From UMGS1668 sp035447605 (lineage in GTDB: Bacteria > Bacillota > Clostridia > Oscillospirales > Ruminococcaceae), in NCBI GenBank assembly GCA_035447605.1, contig DAOTHJ010000021.1:1-31771 (forward strand): a DNA stretch of 31,771 bases, read 5' to 3'. The position numbers and the translations under genes are program-made. Positions within the stretch are counted from its first letter, which is position 1. Each line of letters starts with the position of its first letter. Below are positions 23,825-31,771 of this stretch, one piece after another. A model generated the notes under the pieces. The model was given only the letters and a program-made list of their open reading frames with translations, ran no database searches and was not told where the DNA came from.

Positions 23825-24312
23825 TAGCGCACCGCCTTTCGCGGCGGGATTGTCTTGCCGCGGTACTCGATCTGCAAATGCAGGTGGCTGCCGGTGGAAA
23901 GCCCGGTGGAGCCCACCGCCGCGATGATCTCGCCCCGCTCGACTTTGTCCCCTTTTTCTGCAAAAACGGCGGAGCAATGGGCGTAAAGGCTTTTCACATT
24001 ACATTTATGCTGGAGCACGATATAGTTGCCGTATCCGGAGCCGTAACCGGTCTCCACGACCGTTCCGTCCGCGATGGCGGCGATCGGCGTACCCTCCGGC
24101 GCGGAAAGATCCACGCCGTCGTGAAATTCGATCCCGCCGCGGATCGGCGCAATCCGCAGGCCGTATCCGCTGGTCACCGTACCGCACGCAAGCGGGCTTT
24201 CCGACATCAAACGGAAAACCAGCAGCGGCATATCCCTGCAGAGAAAAGGAATCTGCAAAAGCAGCATGATCAAGGAGCCGGCGATCCATTTCAAAGTCTT
24301 TCTTCTCATCAT
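23821..24312 (-). CDS. spoIVFA: M23/LytM-domain membrane protein, SpoIVFA-like
   Basis: A 163-residue protein with one N-terminal membrane segment (residues 8-25) and an extracytoplasmic M23 domain. The metal ligands are all present: His64 and Asp68 (FHDGVD), His112 (YAH) and His143/His145 (HLHLQ). The position just before a SpoIVFB-type protease suggests a SpoIVFA-type regulator, but an intact peptidase site leaves open that it cuts peptidoglycan. Start 24312 or 24309 is chosen (GGGGG upstream); the longer in-frame TTG is less likely. The gene is preceded by a terminator at 24351-24384, so it needs a promoter in the short gap, which I cannot define. Confidence 0.75.
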   Translation of the reverse strand: MMRRKTLKWIAGSLIMLLLQIPFLCRDMPLLVFRLMSESPLACGTVTSGYGLRIAPIRGGIEFHDGVDLSAPEGTPIAAIADGTVVETGYGSGYGNYIVLQHKCNVKSLYAHCSAVFAEKGDKVERGEIIAAVGSTGLSTGSHLHLQIEYRGKTIPPRKAVRY

Positions 24313-24350
24313 CCCATCCCCCGTTCCCCCCAAAATATGAGAGACGGGAT

Positions 24351-24384
24351 AAAAAAATGCCGCGGCCCTTTCGGGACTGCGGCA
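24351..24384 (-). terminator. Terminator after the GHL-amidase gene
   Basis: TGCCGC and GCGGCA form the outer stem, CCC and GGG an inner one around TTTC, and the minus strand continues with TTTTTTT. About 100 bases of non-coding sequence lie between it and the amidase stop. Confidence 0.85.
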
Positions 24385-24487
24385 GGAAGATAAAATCCGT
24401 ATTATTTTTTAACCGAAGCCCGAACGGGAAAAAAGCGGACTCCCTTGGCCGGTTCGGCTTTTTGGGAAATGCAAGCCGGAGAGAACC

Positions 24488-27400
24488 TCAGTAGGACGCC
24501 CCTTCTCCGGAGGAATCCCCTTCGGAACCCGGCTCCGAGCTGCTCTCTGAGGAATGTTCTTCCCCGCTGGAAGACTCCGCCGCGGAGGAACTGCTCTCCG
24601 CCTTGGAGGAGGACGCCGCGGAGGAACTCTTCTCCGTCTTGGAGGAGGAAGCCGCCTCGGAGGAACTCTTTTCCGTCTTGGATGAGGATGCTGCGGAAGA
24701 GCTGCTCTCCTCCTCATCCTCCGGCTCCTCATAGTCGTCGTCCGGAACCGAGGATTTCTCGCCGACATACTGCGTGCCATATTTGTAGTTTCCGTCGTCT
24801 CCGACAGCGCCGAGATAGCTCTCTATCGCATCCGCGATGGCATCGGCGATATCTTTTTGATAAGAGGATTTAATCAGCTTGTAGTAATCGCTCTCGTTGC
24901 TGACGAAGCCGAGCTCGCCGAGCACCGCCGCATATTGGGAAACTCGTGTGACATAATATCGCCCGATCATGGGGCCCCGGTTGCTCGTATTGAGGGAGTC
25001 GGAGACCGCATCGGAGAAATACGAGGCGAGCGAGGCGGAGAAGCGGTTGAAATACCAGCACTCGGTCCCTTTCCCGGAACTTGACGTGCTCGAGTTGCAG
25101 TGAACGCTGACAAAGACGAGCGGCCTCGCGGATTCCGCATAGGCGACGCGATCCGCAAGCGATGGGCGCTGGCTCTCCGTATCCATCAGATAGACCGTTG
25201 CGCCGCGGCTCTTGAGCTCCTTTTTGAGGTAGCCGCCGACCGCGAGGTTGATCTCATATTCTCCGTAAGCGGAGAGGAAGCCGAGCGCGCCGACGCCGAG
25301 CTTGCTGTGCCCCACATCGACGACGACGGTCACCCCGTCGACGCTCGATTCACCGGTCGGATTGTTGAAACGGAAAATCAGGTCGTCCCCGTCGAAATAG
25401 GCATAATAGCCGAGAAAACCGTTGGTCGTATTGAATTTGAGCGAAACCTTCGTGCCGCTCCAGTTGGCGGAACTGAAGAGCGGATTCTTCGTCAGGGATA
25501 GATTATCCGGCACCTCGGAGGTGTACTGGAAATCGATCGTGAAGGCGCCCGACGTGTATTTTGCAACATACGAGACCTTCTGATCCATATTAAAGATGAC
25601 ATAGGTATAGCGGCTGTTCGCGTTGACGGTCACGCCGTTGATGCTGTTGCCGCCGAGATCCTCACTGCCCGCCGAGGTGACATCCTTTGAATAGACCCTC
25701 TGGCCGGACTGAAGATTGTAATATGTAAAGGTGTTGTCCCCTTCCTTATAGACAATCTCGTCGCCGTCGGTGTAGTCGAGCGCGCCCTTCGGCAGCGGAT
25801 AACAGTCGTAATCCGAGAGGTCGTTCAGGGTGTTCGTCGGGAAAGTCTCCGCCGAACTGGCGGTCACTTTTACAAGGTCGCCATCCCCCGCCTTTGCGGC
25901 GACGGTCACGTACGCTCCGGTCGCACTCTCCGAGTAAGAAGATTCCCATGTGGCGTTGACGACGATGTTGCCGAGCTTCTGCGCGGAGGCGGTTGACGCA
26001 GGAACCGTGATGGTTCCGGTATATTGGACGTACGTGGACTCGTTATCGGTGTCGTCGTCGTCCTCTTTGCTCTCCGTCAGCGTGACAGTCGTGCTGCCAA
26101 GCTTTGCCGTGAGCGAGGCGCCCTCGTAGGCGGTGGCCGAAATCGTGATATCCATGCCGCCGTTGATCGTGACGTTGCCGAGCGGCGAAATCTCCTTGAT
26201 GATCTGCACCTGGCGCGTGATCGTGTAGGTGATTGTCTTTTCCTTATGCGAAAAAGTGAAGGTGTTGGTGCCCGGCTCAAGGTCGATCCGGAGGAAGAAT
26301 GCGCCGTTTTCGTCGCGCTCCACCTCTTCGCCGTTCATGGTGAGCGGGAAATTGATATCGGAAGCGCCGGCAAAGATGGCCAGCGTTTCAAAGGTGGAAT
26401 AGGTGGTCTTGGCCGGACGCGTCATTTCGAGCTGCGTCAGCAGAAAACTCGGGTCCGTTTTATCGGTCAGGTACTGGATCAGCGCGTCGGTGGACTGCTC
26501 CGGGTTTGCTTTCAGCGCGGAGAGCGAATCGAACATGCTGCCGCAGAAACCGGATAACCCTTCCGCCGCGATGACCTGTTCCGAAAGCTCGGACGGCTCG
26601 GACCAGCCCTTTTCCGACGTGCAGGCCTTGGTGGCATACTGGAAGGCATAAAGCGGGATCTTGTCCGCGACAACGCCGTTCCACCATGTCATATATTCGG
26701 TGAAGGAGACATTTGTGTTGCCGATGGCATACGGGCATTTTACGGCGACAAAATCGGCATATCCGCTCTCCACGAATTTCTTCGTGTCGGCACAGCCGTC
26801 GCCGTAGCTCTCCCAATCCGCCTCGGTATCGCTGCCTTCCGAAAGGCTCGTACTGTTTGCCCAGACCGCGTCGACCATCAGGCCGACTTCCACGGCGGGA
26901 TTGCTCTTCTTGACGCTGGCATAGGCGGTCTCCACGGCAGATTCCGTCGTGGAGCGCAGATAGTTTTCGTAACCGATGCCGTTGCCGAACTGCGTGTAAT
27001 CCTGATAGGTCGTGCTGTCCTGCACGATGGTGAAGTCGTCGAGCAGAACGGCGTCGATGTCGTAACTGTCGGCCAACTGACGGAGGTTGGAATCAATCAG
27101 CTTGATCTGTTCGCGGTCCGCATAATCGACGGGAACCGCGGCGCCGTCCTGATTGGTCAGCAGCATGTCGTAAATGACATAGACATAAAAATTCATGCTC
27201 TTTGCCTTCGACACGGCGTAATTCAGGATATCGTAGGTCACTTCCGCCTGCGGCATTCCGCTCGAGCGGTAGAGTACCTTGTCCCCAAACGTCGTGTCAA
27301 AGATGACGGTGTTGGCGCCGAGATTGTTCGCATCCTGAAGCGCGGTATCGACGGAGGCCATGATCTGCTCATCCGTCATGGCAGAGTCCGTGTAATAATC

Positions 27401-27709
27401 CACGCCGGCCGTCAGCGTGACCGCCATCATGCGGTCGGGACGGTCGTACTCAATTTCCGTCACGGTCTCCGAGGTGGTCGGCTGAACAATCACCACCGGC
27501 TCCTCCGAATCTCCGGACTCGGACGGCGTAATCGACAGGTCCGGATCCTCCTCTTCGCTCAGCCCGGACTCGGCTGCGGTCTTGAGAAGATCAAGGCCGG
27601 GCAGCCCACAGGTGACGGCCGCATAGGCGCCGATTCCTCCGATGGCAAGGGTGAGCGTAATACAAAGTATCAGAAATGTCAGTCGTTTGTTCAGGAACAA
27701 TCGTTTCAT
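24488..27709 (-). CDS. Membrane-anchored GHL-fold / N-acetylmuramoyl-L-alanine amidase fusion
   Basis: A 1073-residue envelope protein. A short basic N-terminus and one hydrophobic segment (about residues 8-29) anchor it; an acidic linker follows. Residues about 96-440 resemble a GHL10-type TIM barrel (NLGANTVIFDT, YDIDAVLLDDF). Two or three beta-rich regions lie at about 450-780. Residues about 792-970 are an Amidase_3 domain with His801 (VDVGHS), a Glu near 818 (EYEINL), His870 (VSVHCNS) and Glu932 (GELGFVSN). Residues 990-1073 are a Ser/Glu-rich repeat tail. The start at 27709 (MKRLFLNKRLTF) is used; longer frames overlap the neighbour. It is 47 bases after a GHL10 lipoprotein gene and in its operon. 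Confidence 0.88.
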   Translation of the reverse strand: MKRLFLNKRLTFLILCITLTLAIGGIGAYAAVTCGLPGLDLLKTAAESGLSEEEDPDLSITPSESGDSEEPVVIVQPTTSETVTEIEYDRPDRMMAVTLTAGVDYYTDSAMTDEQIMASVDTALQDANNLGANTVIFDTTFGDKVLYRSSGMPQAEVTYDILNYAVSKAKSMNFYVYVIYDMLLTNQDGAAVPVDYADREQIKLIDSNLRQLADSYDIDAVLLDDFTIVQDSTTYQDYTQFGNGIGYENYLRSTTESAVETAYASVKKSNPAVEVGLMVDAVWANSTSLSEGSDTEADWESYGDGCADTKKFVESGYADFVAVKCPYAIGNTNVSFTEYMTWWNGVVADKIPLYAFQYATKACTSEKGWSEPSELSEQVIAAEGLSGFCGSMFDSLSALKANPEQSTDALIQYLTDKTDPSFLLTQLEMTRPAKTTYSTFETLAIFAGASDINFPLTMNGEEVERDENGAFFLRIDLEPGTNTFTFSHKEKTITYTITRQVQIIKEISPLGNVTINGGMDITISATAYEGASLTAKLGSTTVTLTESKEDDDDTDNESTYVQYTGTITVPASTASAQKLGNIVVNATWESSYSESATGAYVTVAAKAGDGDLVKVTASSAETFPTNTLNDLSDYDCYPLPKGALDYTDGDEIVYKEGDNTFTYYNLQSGQRVYSKDVTSAGSEDLGGNSINGVTVNANSRYTYVIFNMDQKVSYVAKYTSGAFTIDFQYTSEVPDNLSLTKNPLFSSANWSGTKVSLKFNTTNGFLGYYAYFDGDDLIFRFNNPTGESSVDGVTVVVDVGHSKLGVGALGFLSAYGEYEINLAVGGYLKKELKSRGATVYLMDTESQRPSLADRVAYAESARPLVFVSVHCNSSTSSSGKGTECWYFNRFSASLASYFSDAVSDSLNTSNRGPMIGRYYVTRVSQYAAVLGELGFVSNESDYYKLIKSSYQKDIADAIADAIESYLGAVGDDGNYKYGTQYVGEKSSVPDDDYEEPEDEEESSSSAASSSKTEKSSSEAASSSKTEKSSSAASSSKAESSSSAAESSSGEEHSSESSSEPGSEGDSSGEGASY
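24578..24703 (-). repeat. Tandem coding repeats in the Ser-rich tail
   Basis: Three imperfect units of 12-13 codons encode SSSAASSSKTEK, SSSEAASSSKTEK and SSSAASSSKAES. The DNA copies differ at a few bases. They are part of the amidase fusion's C-terminal tail and are likely to vary in number between strains. Confidence 0.85.
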
Positions 27710-27756
27710 CCTGTTTGGCGATCCTTTCGTTTCAGAAATCTCTGTTGTCTGTGATG

Positions 27757-29244
27757 TCAGGAAAGAATGTCCTCCAGATTGCCGCACTCCTCCTCCACGC
27801 CGGATTCCACATCGGAAGACGGGGTGAACAGGGAGCTGTATGTATAAAGGGCGAATCCGCCGTAATGGGACGCATCCCTCGCGGCATCCACCTGTCTCGC
27901 GAGGATATCGCTGTTTTGGATCCATTCCTTTGCGCCATCGCCGGCATAGGTATCCTTTACGCCGATCTTGTATGCCGCAAGACCGGAGATCAGCCGCACG
28001 GAGGAGACGGAGATCATCTCGTCGAAGGTCTCGAGCACCTCCAGGTACGGCGCGCTGCCGTGCTCAAATCCAAAATAGATCTGAGGGCAGATATAATCGA
28101 CGTATCCTTTATTCTCTACCCAAGTATATACGTCGCAGTACAGCGTATTGTAGTTGTTATCCATGTTTCCGGCGGGGCTGATGCCGAACTGACAGCCGCT
28201 GTTGATCGATTTAATCGCCTTATAAACGCGCTTGATCATGCGGTTGACATTATCCCTGCGCCATGCCGAAAGACTCATTGTGCCGCCGTCGTCCAGATAG
28301 TCGTCATAATAATCCTCGTCGAACGACTTATCGGTCGTCGGATAAAAGTAATCGTCGAAATGGATGCCATCAACATCGTAATTTTGAACGATCTCCTCGA
28401 CGCCCTCGACGATCAGATCAATGACATCCTCATCCGCCGGATTATAATAAATTCCGCTGCCGGAGAGAATTACGACCTTGTCCGTATCGAGCCAGTCGTA
28501 GGCGGGGCTGCTTTTGCAGATTTTCGAGGTATCGGCCGTCCCTTTAATGCGGTAGGGATTGATCCACGCCTCGATCGAAAGGCCTCGGTCGTGTGCCTCC
28601 TCCACCATGATCTCCAACGGGTCGAATCCTGGGTCCTTCCCTTCCGTTCCGGTGCAGTAGACCGACCACGGGAAGAGATCGGAGTCATAGAATGCGTCGC
28701 TGTGGGAACGGACGTGCACAAAAACCGTGTTGAGCCCAAGCTCCGCGGCGTTGTCAAAGGCGGTGCCGATGCTGCTGCGGAACTGGGATTTTGTCTTGCC
28801 GCACAGCATGTTGTAAAGCTCCAGATAGGAGATCCAGACCGCGCGGACCTCGTCGGAAGAGGAGACGGAGCTCTTTTTCCCCGTATTCGAAGAGGACTCT
28901 TTTTCCGAGACCGTCTCCGAAGAGGCAGGTGCGGAAGAAGAGACCACCGAGGAAGATGCCGCCGGGGAAGTGGAATTCTGCGTCTGAGAGGAAACCGCCG
29001 CCGAGGAACCCGGTTCCGTTTCCGCGGAGACGGAGGTCTGCTCCGAAGTTTGTCCGGACGAAAGTTCCGGGGTATCAGAAAGGGACTTCTCAGGAATTGC
29101 TTCTTCCTTAAAAGAAGAGTCCGCCGAAACGGAAAGATCCGCCTCGGAAGAGAGAAGCGATGTCGGATCCGAGCTGTCAGAACCACAGGATGTCAGGGAA
29201 AGCATGAGAAGAAACGCCAAAGCTGCGGACAAAGCTGCTTTCAT
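27757..29244 (-). CDS. GHL10-type glycosyl hydrolase-like lipoprotein
   Basis: A 495-residue lipoprotein. The signal peptide ends in the lipobox LTSC with the lipidated Cys at residue 20. Residues about 21-130 are a Ser/Thr/Glu-rich linker to the cell surface. The GHL10 (DUF187, YngK-like) barrel runs from about residue 134 (EVRAVWISYLEL) to the end, with ELGLNTVFVHVR, WINPYRIKG, VDGIHFDDYFYP and WRRDNVN as family motifs. Members are thought to act on cell-wall glycans, but few have tested substrates. GGAGG lies six bases before the ATG. It is transcribed from a promoter at 29303-29331, together with the amidase fusion. Confidence 0.92.
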   Translation of the reverse strand: MKAALSAALAFLLMLSLTSCGSDSSDPTSLLSSEADLSVSADSSFKEEAIPEKSLSDTPELSSGQTSEQTSVSAETEPGSSAAVSSQTQNSTSPAASSSVVSSSAPASSETVSEKESSSNTGKKSSVSSSDEVRAVWISYLELYNMLCGKTKSQFRSSIGTAFDNAAELGLNTVFVHVRSHSDAFYDSDLFPWSVYCTGTEGKDPGFDPLEIMVEEAHDRGLSIEAWINPYRIKGTADTSKICKSSPAYDWLDTDKVVILSGSGIYYNPADEDVIDLIVEGVEEIVQNYDVDGIHFDDYFYPTTDKSFDEDYYDDYLDDGGTMSLSAWRRDNVNRMIKRVYKAIKSINSGCQFGISPAGNMDNNYNTLYCDVYTWVENKGYVDYICPQIYFGFEHGSAPYLEVLETFDEMISVSSVRLISGLAAYKIGVKDTYAGDGAKEWIQNSDILARQVDAARDASHYGGFALYTYSSLFTPSSDVESGVEEECGNLEDILS

Positions 29245-29302
29245 TCTGTACCTCCGAATGCTGGACAATGATGTATGACTCTACCTGTCATTATATTATA
29301 AA

Positions 29303-29331
29303 AGTATATATGATTCTACATTTTATTGCAA
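29303..29331 (-). promoter_or_regulatory. Promoter of the GHL10-amidase operon
   Basis: On the minus strand TTGCAA (29331-29326), 17 bases, TATACT (29308-29303). A further TATAAT follows a few bases on. It lies between the dnaE terminator and the lipoprotein gene. Confidence 0.7.
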
Positions 29332-29361
29332 GAAGGAAGGATAAAATTCCAAAAGACAGAC

Positions 29362-29394
29362 AAAAAAATGGCCCGGGATTGGTTCCCCGGCCAT
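29362..29394 (-). terminator. Terminator after dnaE
   Basis: ATGGCC-c-GGG pairs with CCC-c-GGCCAT around a seven-base loop and is followed on the minus strand by TTTTTTT, 21 bases beyond the dnaE stop. Confidence 0.88.
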
Positions 29395-29414
29395 CATTTT
29401 ATGCGAATGATTTC

Positions 29415-31771
29415 CTATTTTATCCTGACATTCTCTTCGCCGAGCAGTTTTGAGAGCCTTTTTATCACATAGCCGTCGCCTTCGGAGGTATCCACCCAAA
29501 GCGCCGGCGGCGCCTTTAATGTCTTTTTGCTGTCCGAAAGATAAATATACAGCGGCGTCAGTCCGGAAAATACGGCGAGGAACGCCATGGCTCTGCGGTA
29601 TTCCCTGCTCTCCTGCGACGGTACGCGGATGTAGAGCCCCTTGTTGTTCGCCGATACGGGAGCCGTCGGTTCCGAAGAGAATCTGCCGGCGCCTCCGGCG
29701 TTTTCGGCGGAAGAAAGCCCTCCGGATCTTGCGGAAGGAATCCCGTTCTTCACATCCTCCGGCGCAAAAAAGCGGGAGGCCACGAGCTTGGTATCCTCTT
29801 CGTCGCGGGAACTGATCCTCGCCTCGATCACAACGGCCTCATTGAGATTCAGCACGCCGCCGTATGCGGCCAGCACCTTCGGAAAAACGAGCACCTCGAG
29901 GCTGCCGGTCGTATCCTCCATCGTGATGAACGCCATGACGTCGTTGCTCTTTGTGGTCTTCATCCGCTTGGTGAGCACGATCGCGCAGATCAATACCGTG
30001 CGGTCGCCGGCTCCCCCTTCCGCGGCCATCGTCTTGACCTCCAGAATGGTATTGGCGCCGAGTTTCTCCGAAAGCGAACGGTATTCGTTCATCGGGTGGC
30101 CGGAGAGGTAAAGACCGGTGGTCTCCTTCTCCATGCTCAGTTTCTCCCGGAGCGAGTATTCCGCCACCTTCGGCAGAACAAAGCTGTCCGCCGCACTCTC
30201 CTGCGGGCCTCCGAACAGGCTCATCTGGCCCGACAGATTGCTCTTTTGTTCCGCGTCGATCGAGCTGAGCAGGCCCTCGTATCCGTCGAGCATCTGGCGC
30301 CGGTTTTCCGCAAGGGAATCTAGCGCGCCGGACCGGATCAGGCTCTCCAACGCACGTTTGTTTAGCTCCCGGCCGTAAACCCGCCGGCAAAAATCTGTAA
30401 AGTTTTTATACTTGCCATTATCTTCCCGTTCTTTGAGCATCCCTGCAATCAAGCCCTTTCCAAGGTTCTTGATGGCCAGCAGACCGAAGCGGACGCCGTT
30501 TTCCTCATAAATGAAGCCCATCTCGCTGTGGTTGACATCCGGGCCAAGCACGTTGAGCCCCATCTTCTGGCATTCGCCGATATACTCGATGACTTTATCC
30601 GTATTGTCGAGTACGGACGAAAGCTGCGCCGCCATGTATTCACCCGGATAGCGGCATTTAAGGTAGGCGGTCCGGTAAGCGACCGTCGCGTAGGCCGCCG
30701 CATGGGATTTATTGAAGGCGTAGGACGCAAAGCTGCTCATCTCGTCGAAGATCTCGTTCGCGACGGATTCCGGCACGCCGTTGCGCACCGCACCCGGCAG
30801 CTCAAGGCTCCCGTCCTCGGCATATTTGCCATGGATAAAATATTCGCGCTCCTTCGCCATGACGTCGGCCTTTTTCTTCGACATCGCGCGCCGCACGAGA
30901 TCCGCCCGGCCATAAGAATAGCCGGCCAGCTTCCGCACGATCTCCATGACTTGCTCCTGATAGACGATGCAGCCGTAGGTCACCTCGAGAATCGGTTTGA
31001 GCAGCGGATGCTTGTAGACGACGCGCTCCGGATGATGGCTGTTTTCGACATATTTCGGGATGGAATCCATCGGGCCGGGGCGATAGAGCGAGATGACGGC
31101 CGTCAGATCCTCGATGGATCTTGGCCCGAGCGCGACGAGCACGCTGCGCATGCCCGCAGACTCGAACTGGAACACCCCCTGCGCCTGCCCTTTTCCGAGC
31201 ATCTCGTAGACCGCCGGATCATCCTCCGGCACTTTGGTGATATCGAAGCCCGGATCTTTTTTCTGAACCGCTTTTTCGCAGTCGCGGATGGCCGTCAGGT
31301 TCCGGAGTCCGAGAAAATCCATTTTGAGCAGGCCGAGCTCCTCGAGCGTCGTCATCGTGAACTGCGTGACGACGGATTCCTCCGGCTTCGCAACCGGCAC
31401 AAAATTCGTCACCGGCTCCGGCGCGATCACGACGCCAGCCGCATGCACCGAGGAATGGCGCGGCATACCCTCGACCTTGAGCGCCGTGTCGATCAGCTCT
31501 TTAATCTTGGGGTCGGCGTTGTACTGCTCTTTTAGATCAGATGAGATCTCCAGCGCCTTTTGAAGCGTCATATGCAGGTCGTACGGCACAAGCTTCGCGA
31601 TTTTATCGACACTCTGGTAAGGCATGCCGAGCGCGCGCCCGACGTCGCGGATCGCCGCCTTGGCCGCCAATGTTCCAAACGTGATAATCTGCGCGACATG
31701 GTCCTCGCCGTATTTACGGTTGACGTAATCGATGACCTCCTGCCGGCGCTCGTAGCAGAAGTCGATGTCGA
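29415..31771 (-). CDS. dnaE: DNA polymerase III alpha subunit (5' part outside window)
   Basis: The last 785 or so residues of a DnaE-type replicative polymerase; the frame enters from the window edge. The first visible residues, DIDFCYERRQEV, belong to the catalytic Asp motif of the palm. Fingers-domain motifs follow (FGTLAAKAAIRDVGRALGMP, LYRPGPMDSIPKYV, YQEQVMEIVRKLAGYSYG, FNKSHAAAYA), then the helix-hairpin-helix region and a C-terminal OB-fold (TVLICAIVLTKRMKTTKSND). The N-terminal PHP domain lies outside. A stretch rich in Ser, Gly and Ala (GIPSARSGGLSSAENAGGAG) separates the OB-fold from the short C-terminal domain. It ends before its own terminator. Confidence 0.96.
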   Translation of the reverse strand, partial: DIDFCYERRQEVIDYVNRKYGEDHVAQIITFGTLAAKAAIRDVGRALGMPYQSVDKIAKLVPYDLHMTLQKALEISSDLKEQYNADPKIKELIDTALKVEGMPRHSSVHAAGVVIAPEPVTNFVPVAKPEESVVTQFTMTTLEELGLLKMDFLGLRNLTAIRDCEKAVQKKDPGFDITKVPEDDPAVYEMLGKGQAQGVFQFESAGMRSVLVALGPRSIEDLTAVISLYRPGPMDSIPKYVENSHHPERVVYKHPLLKPILEVTYGCIVYQEQVMEIVRKLAGYSYGRADLVRRAMSKKKADVMAKEREYFIHGKYAEDGSLELPGAVRNGVPESVANEIFDEMSSFASYAFNKSHAAAYATVAYRTAYLKCRYPGEYMAAQLSSVLDNTDKVIEYIGECQKMGLNVLGPDVNHSEMGFIYEENGVRFGLLAIKNLGKGLIAGMLKEREDNGKYKNFTDFCRRVYGRELNKRALESLIRSGALDSLAENRRQMLDGYEGLLSSIDAEQKSNLSGQMSLFGGPQESAADSFVLPKVAEYSLREKLSMEKETTGLYLSGHPMNEYRSLSEKLGANTILEVKTMAAEGGAGDRTVLICAIVLTKRMKTTKSNDVMAFITMEDTTGSLEVLVFPKVLAAYGGVLNLNEAVVIEARISSRDEEDTKLVASRFFAPEDVKNGIPSARSGGLSSAENAGGAGRFSSEPTAPVSANNKGLYIRVPSQESREYRRAMAFLAVFSGLTPLYIYLSDSKKTLKAPPALWVDTSEGDGYVIKRLSKLLGEENVRIK

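Noticed and set aside
24578..24703. Regular tandem repeats that could suggest a CRISPR array
   Set aside because: The units are contiguous, in frame and encode Ser-rich repeats; there are no unique spacers.
27676..29271. A long plus-strand open frame opposite the GHL10 lipoprotein gene
   Set aside because: The minus-strand gene has a signal peptide, lipobox and family motifs; the opposite frame has none. The same applies to the long plus-strand frames opposite tig and clpX/clpP.

Overview
The window looks like a chromosomal segment of an anaerobic, endospore-forming Clostridia, probably of the GC-rich Oscillospirales/Ruminococcaceae kind. The grounds are the gene orders tig-clpP-clpX-lon-engB and rplS-ylqF-rnhB-yraN, a SpoIVFA/SpoIVFB-type pair, a YtvI-like sporulation membrane protein, a DnaE-type polymerase, strong Shine-Dalgarno sites, several TTG starts, and an hcp-rubredoxin operon typical of anaerobes. 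No rRNA, tRNA, CRISPR array, insertion sequence or prophage gene is visible.

Plus strand, 1-3825: the tail of an unidentified gene, then a small cupin, rubredoxin and hybrid cluster protein form a tight operon for nitrosative/oxidative stress. A scar containing a decayed copy of the hcp 3' end and a terminator follow, then ytvI. Minus strand, 5313-3946: a YerC/TrpR-like regulator, a class I methyltransferase and a decayed small reading frame. Plus strand, 5552-7934: an AT-richer MerR/ABC-2 export module, probably horizontally acquired, with two matching operator-like palindromes and an imperfect direct repeat on either side.

From 8082 to the end everything is on the minus strand. Read in the direction of transcription: dnaE (enters from outside) and terminator; a GHL10-type lipoprotein and a 1073-residue GHL-amidase envelope protein, and terminator; spoIVFA-like, spoIVFB-like, and the TIGR03960 and TIGR03936 radical-SAM pair; rplS with its own promoter and structured leader, and terminator; ylqF, rnhB, yraN, an M19 dipeptidase, thrC and a metallophosphoesterase; then tig with its own promoter, clpP, clpX, lon and engB, ending in a terminator shared with the converging ABC operon.

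Most of the window is housekeeping: proteostasis, ribosome assembly, replication and sporulation. The unusual parts are the paired GHL10-fold envelope proteins, the duplicated MerR sites with a two-HTH regulator, two decayed 3'-end gene copies (one of which supplies the start signals of the next gene), the rplS leader, and low-complexity tails on trigger factor and the amidase. I see no clear new defence or mobile system. All identifications rest on reading motifs and on recall of families, not on database searches.
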